Positions 1 to 6,890 of a stretch of 64,000 nt of DNA are shown in pieces. Position numbers and translations under genes: made by a program. Source of the DNA: Rhizobium leguminosarum (GTDB lineage Bacteria > Pseudomonadota > Alphaproteobacteria > Rhizobiales > Rhizobiaceae); assembly GCF_017876795.1 (NCBI RefSeq), contig NZ_JAGIOR010000001.1:4118501-4182500 (forward strand), read 5' to 3'. The notes under the pieces are model-generated. The model saw only the letters and a list, made by a program, of their open reading frames with translations, searched no databases and was not told where the DNA came from. Within the stretch, counting starts at the first letter, position 1. The number at the start of each line of letters is the position of its first letter.

Positions 1-82
1 CGACGATCGGCGCCGCCGTTTTGATGAAGACGGCTGGCAGCCAGCCGGTGAGAAAAGCGTTGCCTTGGGAAAGAGCGGTCAT
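1..82 (-). CDS. Partial MATE-like efflux transporter (N-terminus only)
   Basis: The reverse strand reads from an ATG at 82 off the left edge and gives about 27 residues, beginning MTALSQGNAFLTGWLPAVF and continuing into a hydrophobic stretch. A short polar leader followed by a Lys-Thr-Ala-Ala-Pro segment entering a membrane helix resembles the start of MATE-family multidrug/Na+ antiporters. No strong Shine-Dalgarno is visible; the nearest purine-rich stretch is a GGA about 9 nt upstream. The family call rests on a very short fragment. Another polytopic membrane protein is possible. Confidence 0.4.
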   Translation of the reverse strand, partial: MTALSQGNAFLTGWLPAVFIKTAAPIV

Positions 83-164
83 GGAGAAATCCGTGCGATA
101 GGAGGCAAGGCCCGAGCCGGCTAAATCATCCGGATCTGGACGGCCTCAAAAGAAAAAAAGCAAT

Positions 165-605
165 CTAGAGATCGAGCACCAGATGCGGCACGCCGTTCGA
201 GGTCTTCCGCGGCGAGACGCCGTCGACATCGATCTGCGCGTTCACGCGCCGGCGAAAGGCCGAAAAGCTCTCGAAGGTGACGACATCCACCGGCTCGTCG
301 AAATGGATGGTGATCCTGTGGAGATCGCCGCCCGGCAAAGCCGAAAGCGCCAGGATCTCGCCGGTGAACGGCTGATTGAGATAGCGGCTGCGAATATGGG
401 CGCCGACGAAGAGCTGTGTCTTCGGGCCGGCATTGGGCTTTGCCGCAAGGGCTGCGAGCGTGTTCCAATCGCGCACGCCGTGCTGGCGGGCAATCATTTC
501 GAGGGCGGCACTGTGCGTCAGTGTGGTGCCGCGATCGTTCATCGCCTGGCGCAAGCGCTTGGCCTGGGCCTTCAATTCTTCAATGGCAGGATAGGTCGCC
601 GTCAT
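165..605 (-). CDS. Glyoxalase-superfamily-related protein
   Basis: Predicted 146-residue soluble protein of unknown reaction. The N-terminal half (about residues 5-55) has the pattern IEELKAQAKRLRQAM, then LTHSAALEMIARQHG and RDWNTL, which is typical of short proteins annotated as glyoxalase-superfamily or glyoxalase-related. The C-terminal half is a small beta-rich domain. I chose the ATG at 605 because the protein similarity starts there and a GAAGG lies about 9 nt upstream; an in-frame start at 656 would add a non-conserved Arg-rich leader. It stands alone, divergent from the PilZ-like gene. I see no metal-binding triad that would prove glyoxalase activity. Confidence 0.65.
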   Translation of the reverse strand: MTATYPAIEELKAQAKRLRQAMNDRGTTLTHSAALEMIARQHGVRDWNTLAALAAKPNAGPKTQLFVGAHIRSRYLNQPFTGEILALSALPGGDLHRITIHFDEPVDVVTFESFSAFRRRVNAQIDVDGVSPRKTSNGVPHLVLDL

Positions 606-960
606 CGAGTGAGCCTTCGTAAGGCATGCTCTTCGACTATGAATGGGAGCTCGCATTGCCGCCAGTCAGCATGCACAAAGGGCCGTGACCATGATCGCAA
701 GGACTTCACCATGGATTTTCATCCGCGAGCGGCTGGTGCCTCGAACCGGCCTCTGTATGCGCGAACGCTGCCGACATGTCAAGAATGGCGCATGCGCACC
801 TGATAATGAGCAAATTTGGGGCAAATCTGCACGAAATCGATGCGGTTTTCCCGCAAGTTCCACATAAACATTCAATCTTATCGATGTTGTTCAGCAGCTG
901 TCAGCATTCTTCAACTAATATCCTGTGGTAGAACAAGCGGAGGCTAAAAGGGCCTTTCAG
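606..960. other. Intergenic region without a supported gene
   Basis: This 355-bp stretch separates two divergent genes and should hold both promoters. A self-complementary GCGCATGCGC lies at 788-797, and base composition turns AT-richer from about 800. Short reading frames here lack ribosome binding sites and have unlikely composition. I see no RNA gene. Confidence 0.5.
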
Positions 961-1293
961 ATGCACCTCGACACAGAACACCCCAAGCCGGAACGTGCTT
1001 ACAGGGAATTCAATCTCGACAGGCCCGGCAACATCATCTTCGTCGGCCATCACCTCAGCACCGGAACGCAGGTGCGCTGCCTGATCCGCACGATCACGCT
1101 TGCCGGCGCACTGCTCGAAGTGAGCCCGAACCTGGAAATGCCGAGCCATTTCTTCCTCGAAATCCTCGGCATCCATGACGAGATCGGCGCAACCATGGTC
1201 AAGCGCGAAGGCGAATGGGTGACGGTCAGCTTCAACATGCTGCTCAATCCGGAATTCCTGCACCACGTGCTGCGGCTGAGCTTCGAAACCTGA
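961..1293 (+). CDS. PilZ-like protein, degenerate
   Basis: Predicted 110-residue cytoplasmic protein. It aligns by eye with the PilZ protein at 3388-3789: both have a short leader, a beta-rich core (here VRCLIRTITLAGALLEVS), a segment ending in a LEILG/LNILG turn, and a C-terminal helix beginning NPE or DPE followed by L..V.R..F. The canonical c-di-GMP signature (RxxxR, then D/NxSxxG) is not intact: the second motif reads TITLAGA rather than DxSxxG. Binding of c-di-GMP is therefore doubtful. The start is the ATG at 961, with AAAAGGG 8 nt upstream; a GTG at 925 is the alternative. Confidence 0.6.
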   Translation: MHLDTEHPKPERAYREFNLDRPGNIIFVGHHLSTGTQVRCLIRTITLAGALLEVSPNLEMPSHFFLEILGIHDEIGATMVKREGEWVTVSFNMLLNPEFLHHVLRLSFET

Positions 1294-1495
1294 GGCTTTT
1301 TGCGATCGGCGAATCATTGCGGCGCGGCACCGTCGTTTCGGAGCCCCGCCTTGCGGCCAGACGCGCAATGATCGGAACGACCCAGAGAATTCCGCGCCAC
1401 TCCGGTCGATCGAGCGGGTCGGCAAAAGCATCGTGGCGGGTCCGGCGATTGCGGATTTCAATTTCCCTGAAGAGAACTACCCAGTTGAGAAGCAT
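1244..1495 (-). CDS. Possible small hypothetical protein
   Basis: Predicted 83 residues, starting MLLNWVVLFREIEIRNRR. The ATG at 1495 has an excellent ribosome binding site (GGAGG, 8 nt spacing), which is the main reason to list it. The middle contains a short hydrophobic patch (GILWVVPIIARLAA) that could be amphipathic. The tail is basic and overlaps the end of the PilZ-like gene on the other strand by 50 bp. I do not recognise a family. The overlap and low-complexity tail argue that it may be spurious or that only its 5' part is meaningful. Confidence 0.35.
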   Translation of the reverse strand: MLLNWVVLFREIEIRNRRTRHDAFADPLDRPEWRGILWVVPIIARLAARRGSETTVPRRNDSPIAKSLRFRSSAAARGAGIPD

Positions 1496-1586
1496 TGCTT
1501 CATCCTCCATCTATTGGCTGGAGCACTTGAGCTAGGCCTTCGCGCCGCTCCGATGTAGAGGCGCTGGGGAAAGGGGGTTTTCATCC

Positions 1587-2445
1587 ATGAAAGATGCGAG
1601 CTGGGACGACCTGCAACTTTTCTTCCATGTCGCGACCGGCGGCGGGCTCTCGGCCGCAGCTGCGCGCACCGGCCTCAGCGCGCCGACGATCGGTAGACGG
1701 ATGCTGGCGCTTGAACGGGTAACCGGCCGGTCGCTGTTCAGCCGCGGCCCCACCGGCTATCTGCTCGCGAGGGATGGACAGGAATTGTTCGACCGCGTCC
1801 GGCTGATGCAGGATGCGGCGCGCGCGATCTCCGACTGGCGCGGCGAGGTGCTGACACTGCCGATCGTCTCGACAGCCGCCGACAGCTGGACGTCGCGCTT
1901 CATCGCCGATCATCTGGCCAGCGTCTGGACGCCGAAGGACGGTTTCCGCATGTGCTACAAGACCTGCGATACCAGCGTCGATTTCACCTACCGCGAAGCG
2001 CATATCGCCGTTGGCCACAGCCGGCCGGACAGTCGCGATCCGCCGCTCGGTCAAGGTGACGCATGCGGTTTACCAGGCGGCAGACTATGACGAGGCCAAC
2101 TGCAACTGGATCTCGCTCGGCACCGATACCGCCGTCACGCCGGCGGACAAATGGACGTTCGAACAGCCGGATTACTGGATCACCAGCTGGACCAACACGC
2201 CGCATATGCTGTTTTACCTGATCCGTGGGGGCGCCGGCCGCGGCGTGCTCCCCTGTTTCATCGGCGATCGGGAACGCCACCTTGTCCGCGCCGGGCCTCT
2301 CATCGACGAACTGACCTATGAAATGTGGATCGTTGCGCATGACGACGAGCGGCAACGGCCGGAGGTCAGGATCGTCATCGACCGTCTGGCGGCGCTCTTT
2401 GCCGATCATGAAGACCTGTTTGCCGGGCAGAGGCCGTCGCTTTGA
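1587..2445 (+). pseudogene. LysR-family transcriptional regulator, frameshifted
   Basis: Two adjoining frames make up one LysR-type regulator of about 286 codons. The first frame (from ATG 1587) carries the N-terminal winged helix-turn-helix: LQLFFHVATGGGLSAAAART, then the recognition region APTIGRRMLALE. It continues into the effector domain as far as HIAVGHSRPDS at about 2033. The second frame resumes with AIRRSVKVTHAVYQAADYD and runs to 2445. The shift is equivalent to +1 or -2 near 2034-2040, where CGCGATC sits at the junction; a slipped-repeat deletion would explain it. As read, translation would stop at 2090 with most of the effector domain missing. A sequencing error cannot be excluded. 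No target gene is evident. Confidence 0.8.
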
Positions 2446-2548
2446 CACGAAAACGCGGACCTCTCGACGACCCGCGTCCCGTCATTCAAAGTGTCCAGCG
2501 TCCTTTGCGCGCCGAGACGCGCGGTGCTGTCGACAGGCTTCTGTCGGT

Positions 2549-2995
2549 TCAGGCGGCGAGATGCCGCTCGATCTCGTCGACCGGCATATTTGTATAGTCC
2601 TTCGCCACCTCCGCGGTGATCACCGCCTGCGTATCGGCACGGAGCGCCGGCCGCAATGTGCCGAGCGCCTTTGGCGGTGCAACGAGGACGATGCGGTGGG
2701 CGTTCTTTTCCAGCACCAGCGCGTCAAGCTTTTCCGCCACCTGTTTCAGAAATTCGGCTTCGGCTTGATCCTGCCAGCTCGTCTCCTCGACGGCGCTACC
2801 GCTGAAGCCGTCTGCTGCATGGGTCCGGCCGGGCTTATCGGCGCCAATCTCGCGATCCGGCGCGCTCGGCTGCGTCAGGGTTTCCAGCACCTTCAGGTTC
2901 ATCAGTTGGGCATCGCCAGCATTCTGCATGATCAGAGCCTTGGCTCCATCGCAAACCACGACCCATGATTCCCAAGGGATTTTGACGTTGGTCAT
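2549..2995 (-). CDS. Host-attachment family protein
   Basis: Predicted 148-residue protein of the host-attachment family (Host_attach, eRF1-like fold), whose founders are rhizobial/agrobacterial proteins linked to plant-cell attachment; the biochemical role is not established. Visible family features are the start WVVVCDGAKALIMQNAG, the middle DKPGRTHAADG followed by an acidic helix with FLKQVAEKLDALV, and the core strand RIVLVAPPKALGTLRPAL. The C-terminus has the usual DYTNMPVDEIERHL. The ATG at 2995 has GAGGAG with 7 nt spacing; the upstream in-frame ATG at 3046 has no such site. No signal peptide is seen, so it is probably cytoplasmic. It stands alone, convergent with the broken LysR gene. 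Confidence 0.85.
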   Translation of the reverse strand: MTNVKIPWESWVVVCDGAKALIMQNAGDAQLMNLKVLETLTQPSAPDREIGADKPGRTHAADGFSGSAVEETSWQDQAEAEFLKQVAEKLDALVLEKNAHRIVLVAPPKALGTLRPALRADTQAVITAEVAKDYTNMPVDEIERHLAA

Positions 2996-3387
2996 TTTCA
3001 ACTCCTCGCTGTCGTCATTTGAAGCGCGCGGTGCTTCATCGATCAAGGCACAACGCCCCGCAGTTGAAAGAGTTCGAGAAAATTGCGCCGAAATCGAACG
3101 GCGGCGGGCGGGGCAGCCTTATCGCCCAACTTCCACCGCAGCCAGCTCGGAGCGCTAATGCTGCCCCGCCCGCGTGCCGATAAGGAACATCGAGGCGTCC
3201 CGGTTGGGAACAAATTTCGAACTCGTTAAAATTGTAATTTTATATTTGACGAATGTGCAAAACATTCATGTGACCTTGGTTGGGAGCAAGAACCAGCTTG
3301 CTCGGGATGAAGACCAGCTTGCTCGATCAAAACCCGCCCCGATCGAGATCAAAGACCCCAATGCGTCCTGACTGACGGAGAATGTGA
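2996..3387. other. Intergenic region between attachment gene and PilZ gene
   Basis: A 392-bp stretch with no convincing gene. It contains the 14-bp inverted repeat at 3104-3173, an AT-rich segment at 3225-3265, a perfect 6-bp palindrome GAATGT-N5-ACATTC at 3251-3267, and a 13-bp direct repeat ACCAGCTTGCTCG at 3292-3304 and 3313-3325. The AT-rich part and palindrome are positioned to be the promoter and operator of the PilZ gene at 3388. Confidence 0.5.
3104..3173. repeat. 14-bp perfect inverted repeat with 42-nt loop
   Basis: The arm GCGGGCGGGGCAGC (3104-3117) is exactly complementary to GCTGCCCCGCCCGC (3160-3173). A CTTATCG just inside the left arm is echoed by CGATAAG just outside the right arm. 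It is intergenic and not followed by a T-run, so it is more like a structured repeat or mRNA end than a classical terminator. Confidence 0.6.
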
Positions 3388-3789
3388 ATGTCTATGCTCC
3401 GCGCCACACACCTTGCCACGGTCAAGTCCGCTGTCTACGACCTGCGCTGGGAAGAATTCAGCGTCAAGCGGCCAGCCCGCATCGTCGCCGTTCGGCCGTG
3501 CCTCACAGGCGTCTCGATGCGAAGCGCCGAGATCATCGATATTTCCCAGGGTGGCGCCACGTTCATCGTATCGACCACGGCCGGCCTGCCGAAACATTAT
3601 TATCTCAACATTCTGGGCCTCGCCTATCGCATCGGATGCGCTGAGGTCTATCGCAATAAGGAACGCATCGGCGTGCGGTTCATCAACATCATGGACCCTG
3701 AGGTTCTGCGCCGTGTCGTCCGCACCGATTTCCTCGTCGGCAACATGGAAGCGATCGCCGCCCGGCGCGCGCCAATCTTTCGCGCGTAA
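3388..3789 (+). CDS. PilZ domain protein (c-di-GMP receptor type)
   Basis: Predicted 133-residue cytoplasmic single-domain PilZ protein. The motif RPARIVAV (about residues 28-35) supplies the Arg residues of the RxxxR region and DISQGGA (about 51-57) matches D/NxSxxG, the two parts of the c-di-GMP binding site. The rest is the expected beta barrel followed by a C-terminal helix (MDPEVLRRVVRTDF). The start ATG at 3388 has GGAG 7 nt upstream. It stands alone behind an AT-rich region with a palindrome. As a stand-alone PilZ protein it probably relays c-di-GMP level to an unidentified partner. It is a paralogue of the degenerate PilZ-like gene at 961. Confidence 0.8.
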   Translation: MSMLRATHLATVKSAVYDLRWEEFSVKRPARIVAVRPCLTGVSMRSAEIIDISQGGATFIVSTTAGLPKHYYLNILGLAYRIGCAEVYRNKERIGVRFINIMDPEVLRRVVRTDFLVGNMEAIAARRAPIFRA

Positions 3790-3977
3790 ACAGGCGGGCT
3801 TCCGGGCGTGAACAGGCCGGCGACAGGCTGCTGCATAATTCCTTGAATCGCGATCGGCGTGTTGCGAGTCTGAAAAGGCGCGCTGGGCTGTCGTTGCGGA
3901 AATAATCTTGCTTGCGTTGGCCGTGCCCGGGCCTATTGTTTCGCCAATTGTCACGATATCCGGGAAACCGCCGTCGC

Positions 3978-5102
3978 ATGTCCGCCTTTTCGCGCTTTAC
4001 GCCTCTTGCCAGCGCCCTGCCTTCTACAGTCCCCTTCGTCGGCCCCGAGGCGATCGAGCGCCAACGCGGATTTGCCGTTTCGGCGCGCATCGGCGCCAAT
4101 GAGAACGGCTTTGGTCCGGCTCCATCCGTATTTGCGACGATGCGCGAGGAGGCGGGCAATATCTGGAAATACAATGATCCGGAAAATTTTGCGCTCAGGC
4201 AAGCGCTTGCCGCCCATCTCGGCATTTCCCCCGCCAATATTGCCATCGGCAGCGGCATCGACGAATTGCTCGGCCAGATCGTCCGGCTGGTGATCGAGCC
4301 GGGCGCGCCTGTCGTCACCTCGCTTGGCGCCTACCCGACCTTCAACTTTCACGTCACCGGTTTCGGCGGCCGACTGGTGACCGTTCCCTACGCAAACGAT
4401 CGTGAGGATCTCGACGGGCTATTGGATGCCGTGAAGCGCGAGAACGCGCCGCTCGTCTATTTCGCCAATCCCGACAACCCGATGGGAAGCTGGTGGGATG
4501 CCGACAGGATCGTCGCTTTTGCCCGGGCGCTGCCCGAGACCACGCTGATGGTGCTCGACGAGGCCTATAGCGAGACCGGGCCGGCAGGCTCGCTGCCGCC
4601 GATCTCCTCGCTCATCGACCAGCCGAACATCGTCCGCACCCGCACTTTCTCCAAGGCCTACGGGCTTGCCGGCTCGCGCACCGGCTACGTGATCTCGACG
4701 GCCGGGACGGCTGAAGCTTTCGACAAGATCCGCAATCATTTCGGCATGAACCGGCTGGCGACGGCCGCAGCGCTCGCCGCCCTCAAGGACCAGGCCTATC
4801 TCGTCGAGGTGGTCGGGAAAATCCACGCGGCGCGGGAGAGGATCGGCGGTATCGCCCGGGCAAATGGCCTTGAGCCCCTGCCCTCGGCTACGAATTTCGT
4901 GGCGATCGACGCCGGCCGCGACGGCGCTTATGCCAGGGCGATCGTCGACGGGCTGATGGAACGTGGCGTCTTCATCCGCATGCCTGGCGTGGCGCCGCTC
5001 AATCGCTGCATTCGCGTCAGCGTCGGGCCAGAGGCGGATATGGCGCTCCTCGAGGAAATGCTGCCGCAGGTGCTGAAAAAAAAATCTGCTGATAGAGCAT
5101 GA
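3978..5102 (+). CDS. PLP-dependent aminotransferase, HisC-like (class I/II)
   Basis: Predicted 374-residue fold-type I aminotransferase resembling histidinol-phosphate aminotransferases. Counted from the ATG at 3978, motifs include the substrate-side GANENGFGP near residue 39, NPDNP at 164-168, DEAY at 194-197 (PLP-ring Asp and Tyr) and the Schiff-base lysine Lys226 in RTFSKAYGLAGSR, followed by the phosphate-binding Arg. The length is normal for HisC. It is not in a his operon, so it may be a second HisC-type enzyme acting on another amino acid. The ATG at 3978 has only a weak upstream GGGAAA; a TTG at 3912 would add an unlikely leader. Its stop codon lies inside a palindromic repeat. Confidence 0.8.
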   Translation: MSAFSRFTPLASALPSTVPFVGPEAIERQRGFAVSARIGANENGFGPAPSVFATMREEAGNIWKYNDPENFALRQALAAHLGISPANIAIGSGIDELLGQIVRLVIEPGAPVVTSLGAYPTFNFHVTGFGGRLVTVPYANDREDLDGLLDAVKRENAPLVYFANPDNPMGSWWDADRIVAFARALPETTLMVLDEAYSETGPAGSLPPISSLIDQPNIVRTRTFSKAYGLAGSRTGYVISTAGTAEAFDKIRNHFGMNRLATAAALAALKDQAYLVEVVGKIHAARERIGGIARANGLEPLPSATNFVAIDAGRDGAYARAIVDGLMERGVFIRMPGVAPLNRCIRVSVGPEADMALLEEMLPQVLKKKSADRA

Positions 5103-5143
5103 TGCCGAAAAGTGTCAGCGGTTTTCTCATGACATCATGCTCT
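5094..5143. repeat. Rhizobiales-type palindromic intergenic element
   Basis: A 50-bp element with 11-bp outer arms AGAGCATGATG (5094-5104) and CATCATGCTCT (5133-5143), and inner GAAAA/TTTTC pairing. Elements of the form GAGCATGATG...GAAAA...TTTTC...CATGCTC are, from memory, common between genes in Rhizobium and relatives. The left arm supplies the TGA stop of the aminotransferase gene. Confidence 0.7.
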
Positions 5144-5166
5144 CACTCTTTGCTGTAAAACAGCAA

Positions 5167-5200
5167 GAACCGCGGCCGGTGGAGGATCCGGTCGCGGTTC
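5167..5200. terminator. Hairpin between convergent genes
   Basis: GAACCGCG (5167-5174) pairs with CGCGGTTC (5193-5200) and CCGG (5176-5179) with CCGG (5188-5191), with one G-T step between. It lies between the aminotransferase (plus) and the Sel1 gene (minus). There is no strong T-run, so the terminator role is an inference from position. Confidence 0.45.
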
Positions 5201-5295
5201 CGTTCTCCCGGCGTCGGCCCCGTTCAAAGCGCCCCGCCAGCTCCCTCTTTCCGAGGTTGTTATATCGTTCCTGCCGATTTGCCGGCAGGATAATA

Positions 5296-5562
5296 TCAGT
5301 GAACCGTCATCCACTCGCGGGCGGCGCGCAGCGCTGCCACGAGCTGCATCTTGTCCATGGCGGCGGCCACGTCGGCACGAAGCTCGGCGGCGCGGTCGTT
5401 GCCCTTGATTGCGGCGATGTTCAGCCATTTGTGAGCTGCGACCAGATCGATTTCGCAGCCGCGGCCGGTCGCATACATCAGACCCATTTCACAGAAGACA
5501 TCGGCGCTGTTGTCGCCACCCATGGTGGCCGTTTCAGCATTATGCATTTCAAAGCGTGCCAT
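5296..5562 (-). CDS. Small Sel1-repeat-like protein
   Basis: Predicted 88-residue soluble helical protein. The stretch ADVFCEMGLMYATGRGCEID followed by LVAAHKWLNIAAIKGNDRAA carries the Sel1/TPR-like pattern (LG.MY..G.G...D...A..W...AA..G...A), enough for about one and a half repeats. Proteins with so few Sel1 repeats probably act by protein binding; the partner is unknown. The ATG at 5562 is preceded by AGGGA with 8 nt spacing. No signal peptide is seen. It is a single-gene unit with a long AT-rich upstream region. Confidence 0.75.
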   Translation of the reverse strand: MARFEMHNAETATMGGDNSADVFCEMGLMYATGRGCEIDLVAAHKWLNIAAIKGNDRAAELRADVAAAMDKMQLVAALRAAREWMTVH

Positions 5563-6006
5563 CGGTTCTATCCCTGTTAGCCTGTTTATGACTTACCCTG
5601 TTTTACCTCTGGGCCTTGCCGTCTATCGCGGCTTGTGGCCCTTGCGGTCCGGCGGGTTTGCCCCGCTCGTTTGATGGGTTCACTATGCCAAACGGCCTTC
5701 AAAAAACGCCTAAAATGCATGATTAATTCTAGACAAACAAAGTGCAAATGCTTGGTAAATTTGGATTTTTGTTAAACATCAGATGCCTTGCGGATTAAGG
5801 ACTTTCGCTCGAACTTTACGAAAGATTCAGATCTGAAAATAAAGGGATCGTTCATCATGAAATCAGCAGGCAATATCATTGCAAGCTCGCCGCACGGCTT
5901 TTTCTCGCGTCTTTTGCCCCGTCTGCGGGATAACAACAATGCTTATTTACCTTTACGTTCGCGTCAGTTATTTTCGCGGCCGATCAGGGACATCATGGAG
6001 GAAAAG
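5563..6006. other. Intergenic region with AT-rich core
   Basis: A 444-bp stretch between the divergent Sel1 and DUF2147 genes. Positions about 5690-5870 are clearly AT-rich compared with the surroundings and probably carry the promoters. A reading frame open upstream from 5788 in phase with the DUF2147 gene has no ribosome binding site of its own. I see no RNA gene. Confidence 0.5.
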
Positions 6007-6354
6007 ATGATCCGCAGCTTCGTTCTCGCCGCCGCCATAACAATGATCGGGGGGATCGCCGGGATCGCGCATGCCGAGGAGCCGATCGTCGGCAACTGGA
6101 AGACGGCCGCCGGCGATACGGCGGTGATCGCTTCCTGCGGCGGCAGTTATTGCGTGACGCTGAAGACCGGCAAATATGCCGGCCGGAAGATCGGCAGGCT
6201 TGCGGGAACCGGCGGCAGCTATGCCGGCGAAATCACCGACCCGGCCGCCGATAAGACCTATAGCGGCTCGGGCAAGATTTCCGGCAATTCGCTGAGGATG
6301 CAAGGCTGTGTGATGAATATCCTCTGCAAGGCCCAGACCTGGACGCGGCTCTGA
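6007..6354 (+). CDS. DUF2147 family secreted protein
   Basis: Predicted 115-residue exported protein. Residues 1-22 form a Sec signal peptide (MIRSFVLAAAITMIGGIAG, then a cleavage region ending AHA before EEPIVG). The mature part starts IVGNWKTAAGDTAVI and includes CVTLKTGKYAGRKIG and ADKTYSGSGKISGNSL, which fits the DUF2147 lipocalin-like family. Two Cys pairs (CGGSYC and CVMNILC) could form periplasmic disulfides. The ATG at 6007 has GGAGGAAAAG directly upstream. Function is unknown. It is a single gene followed by a hairpin. Confidence 0.7.
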   Translation: MIRSFVLAAAITMIGGIAGIAHAEEPIVGNWKTAAGDTAVIASCGGSYCVTLKTGKYAGRKIGRLAGTGGSYAGEITDPAADKTYSGSGKISGNSLRMQGCVMNILCKAQTWTRL

Positions 6355-6389
6355 GCCTGTAAAGCGGCTGCACAACGATTATCAAACGC

Positions 6390-6415
6390 GGGCATGCCAA
6401 CGCGCCGGCATGCCC
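6390..6415 (+). terminator. Hairpin downstream of DUF2147 gene
   Basis: A perfect 9-bp stem, GGGCATGCC (6390-6398) with GGCATGCCC (6407-6415) around an 8-nt loop, lies 36 bp after the stop codon. A short CCCTTTTC follows at about 6420. It fits a terminator but the T-run is weak. Confidence 0.5.
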
Positions 6416-6623
6416 CGCGGCCCTTTTCTGCCCCTTCACCCAAGCGACCCGGCAAAGTCGAACGCGTTGAGCCTGGCCTGGCGAACCTTGTAAATCCTCT
6501 CCGCAACCCGCCCCAAGCCTCCCCGGCAAGCTGAACGCTGGATGAACCGGTATCTCAGCACTCATTCAGCCGCCCCATGGCAAAACCCTTGTCACGATAG
6601 AGTTGCGTATCGGGGGCAAGGCA

Positions 6624-6812
6624 ATGGACATGTATATTCTGGCAAGGCGTTTCAGCATCATCACACTGTTTGCGGCGATCTTCGCGATCACGTTTTCGGC
6701 GGTGGTGGTGCACAATGGCGGCGGTGGCACGCAGTCGCATTTCGGGGCGAGCTATACCTGCCTGAGAGAAACGGCACCTTCTGCGCGCCATCAGTGCAGT
6801 GACTGGCATTAG
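6624..6812 (+). CDS. Small membrane or exported hypothetical protein
   Basis: Predicted 62 residues, starting MDMYILARRF. A basic start and a hydrophobic segment (IITLFAAIFAITFSAVVV, about residues 12-30) suggest one membrane helix or a signal peptide, followed by a Gly-rich stretch and a short tail with two cysteines. The ATG at 6624 follows GGGGGCAAGGCA. I do not recognise a family. Codon use is similar to that of its neighbours, which supports a real gene. Confidence 0.5.
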   Translation: MDMYILARRFSIITLFAAIFAITFSAVVVHNGGGGTQSHFGASYTCLRETAPSARHQCSDWH

Positions 6813-6890
6813 ACGCGGAAGACGATAAAATAATCGCATTCCGCCGGCGCGCGTCGTTTGCTTGTCAAAAACAACTCTCTATAATGCGTC

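Noticed and set aside
3174..3371. 65-codon plus-strand open frame before the PilZ gene
   Set aside because: No ribosome site, contains a direct repeat and AT-rich promoter-like DNA, and the product resembles nothing.
5788..6006. N-terminal extension of the DUF2147 gene
   Set aside because: The extension would bury the signal peptide; the ATG at 6007 has a strong ribosome site and starts the signal sequence.
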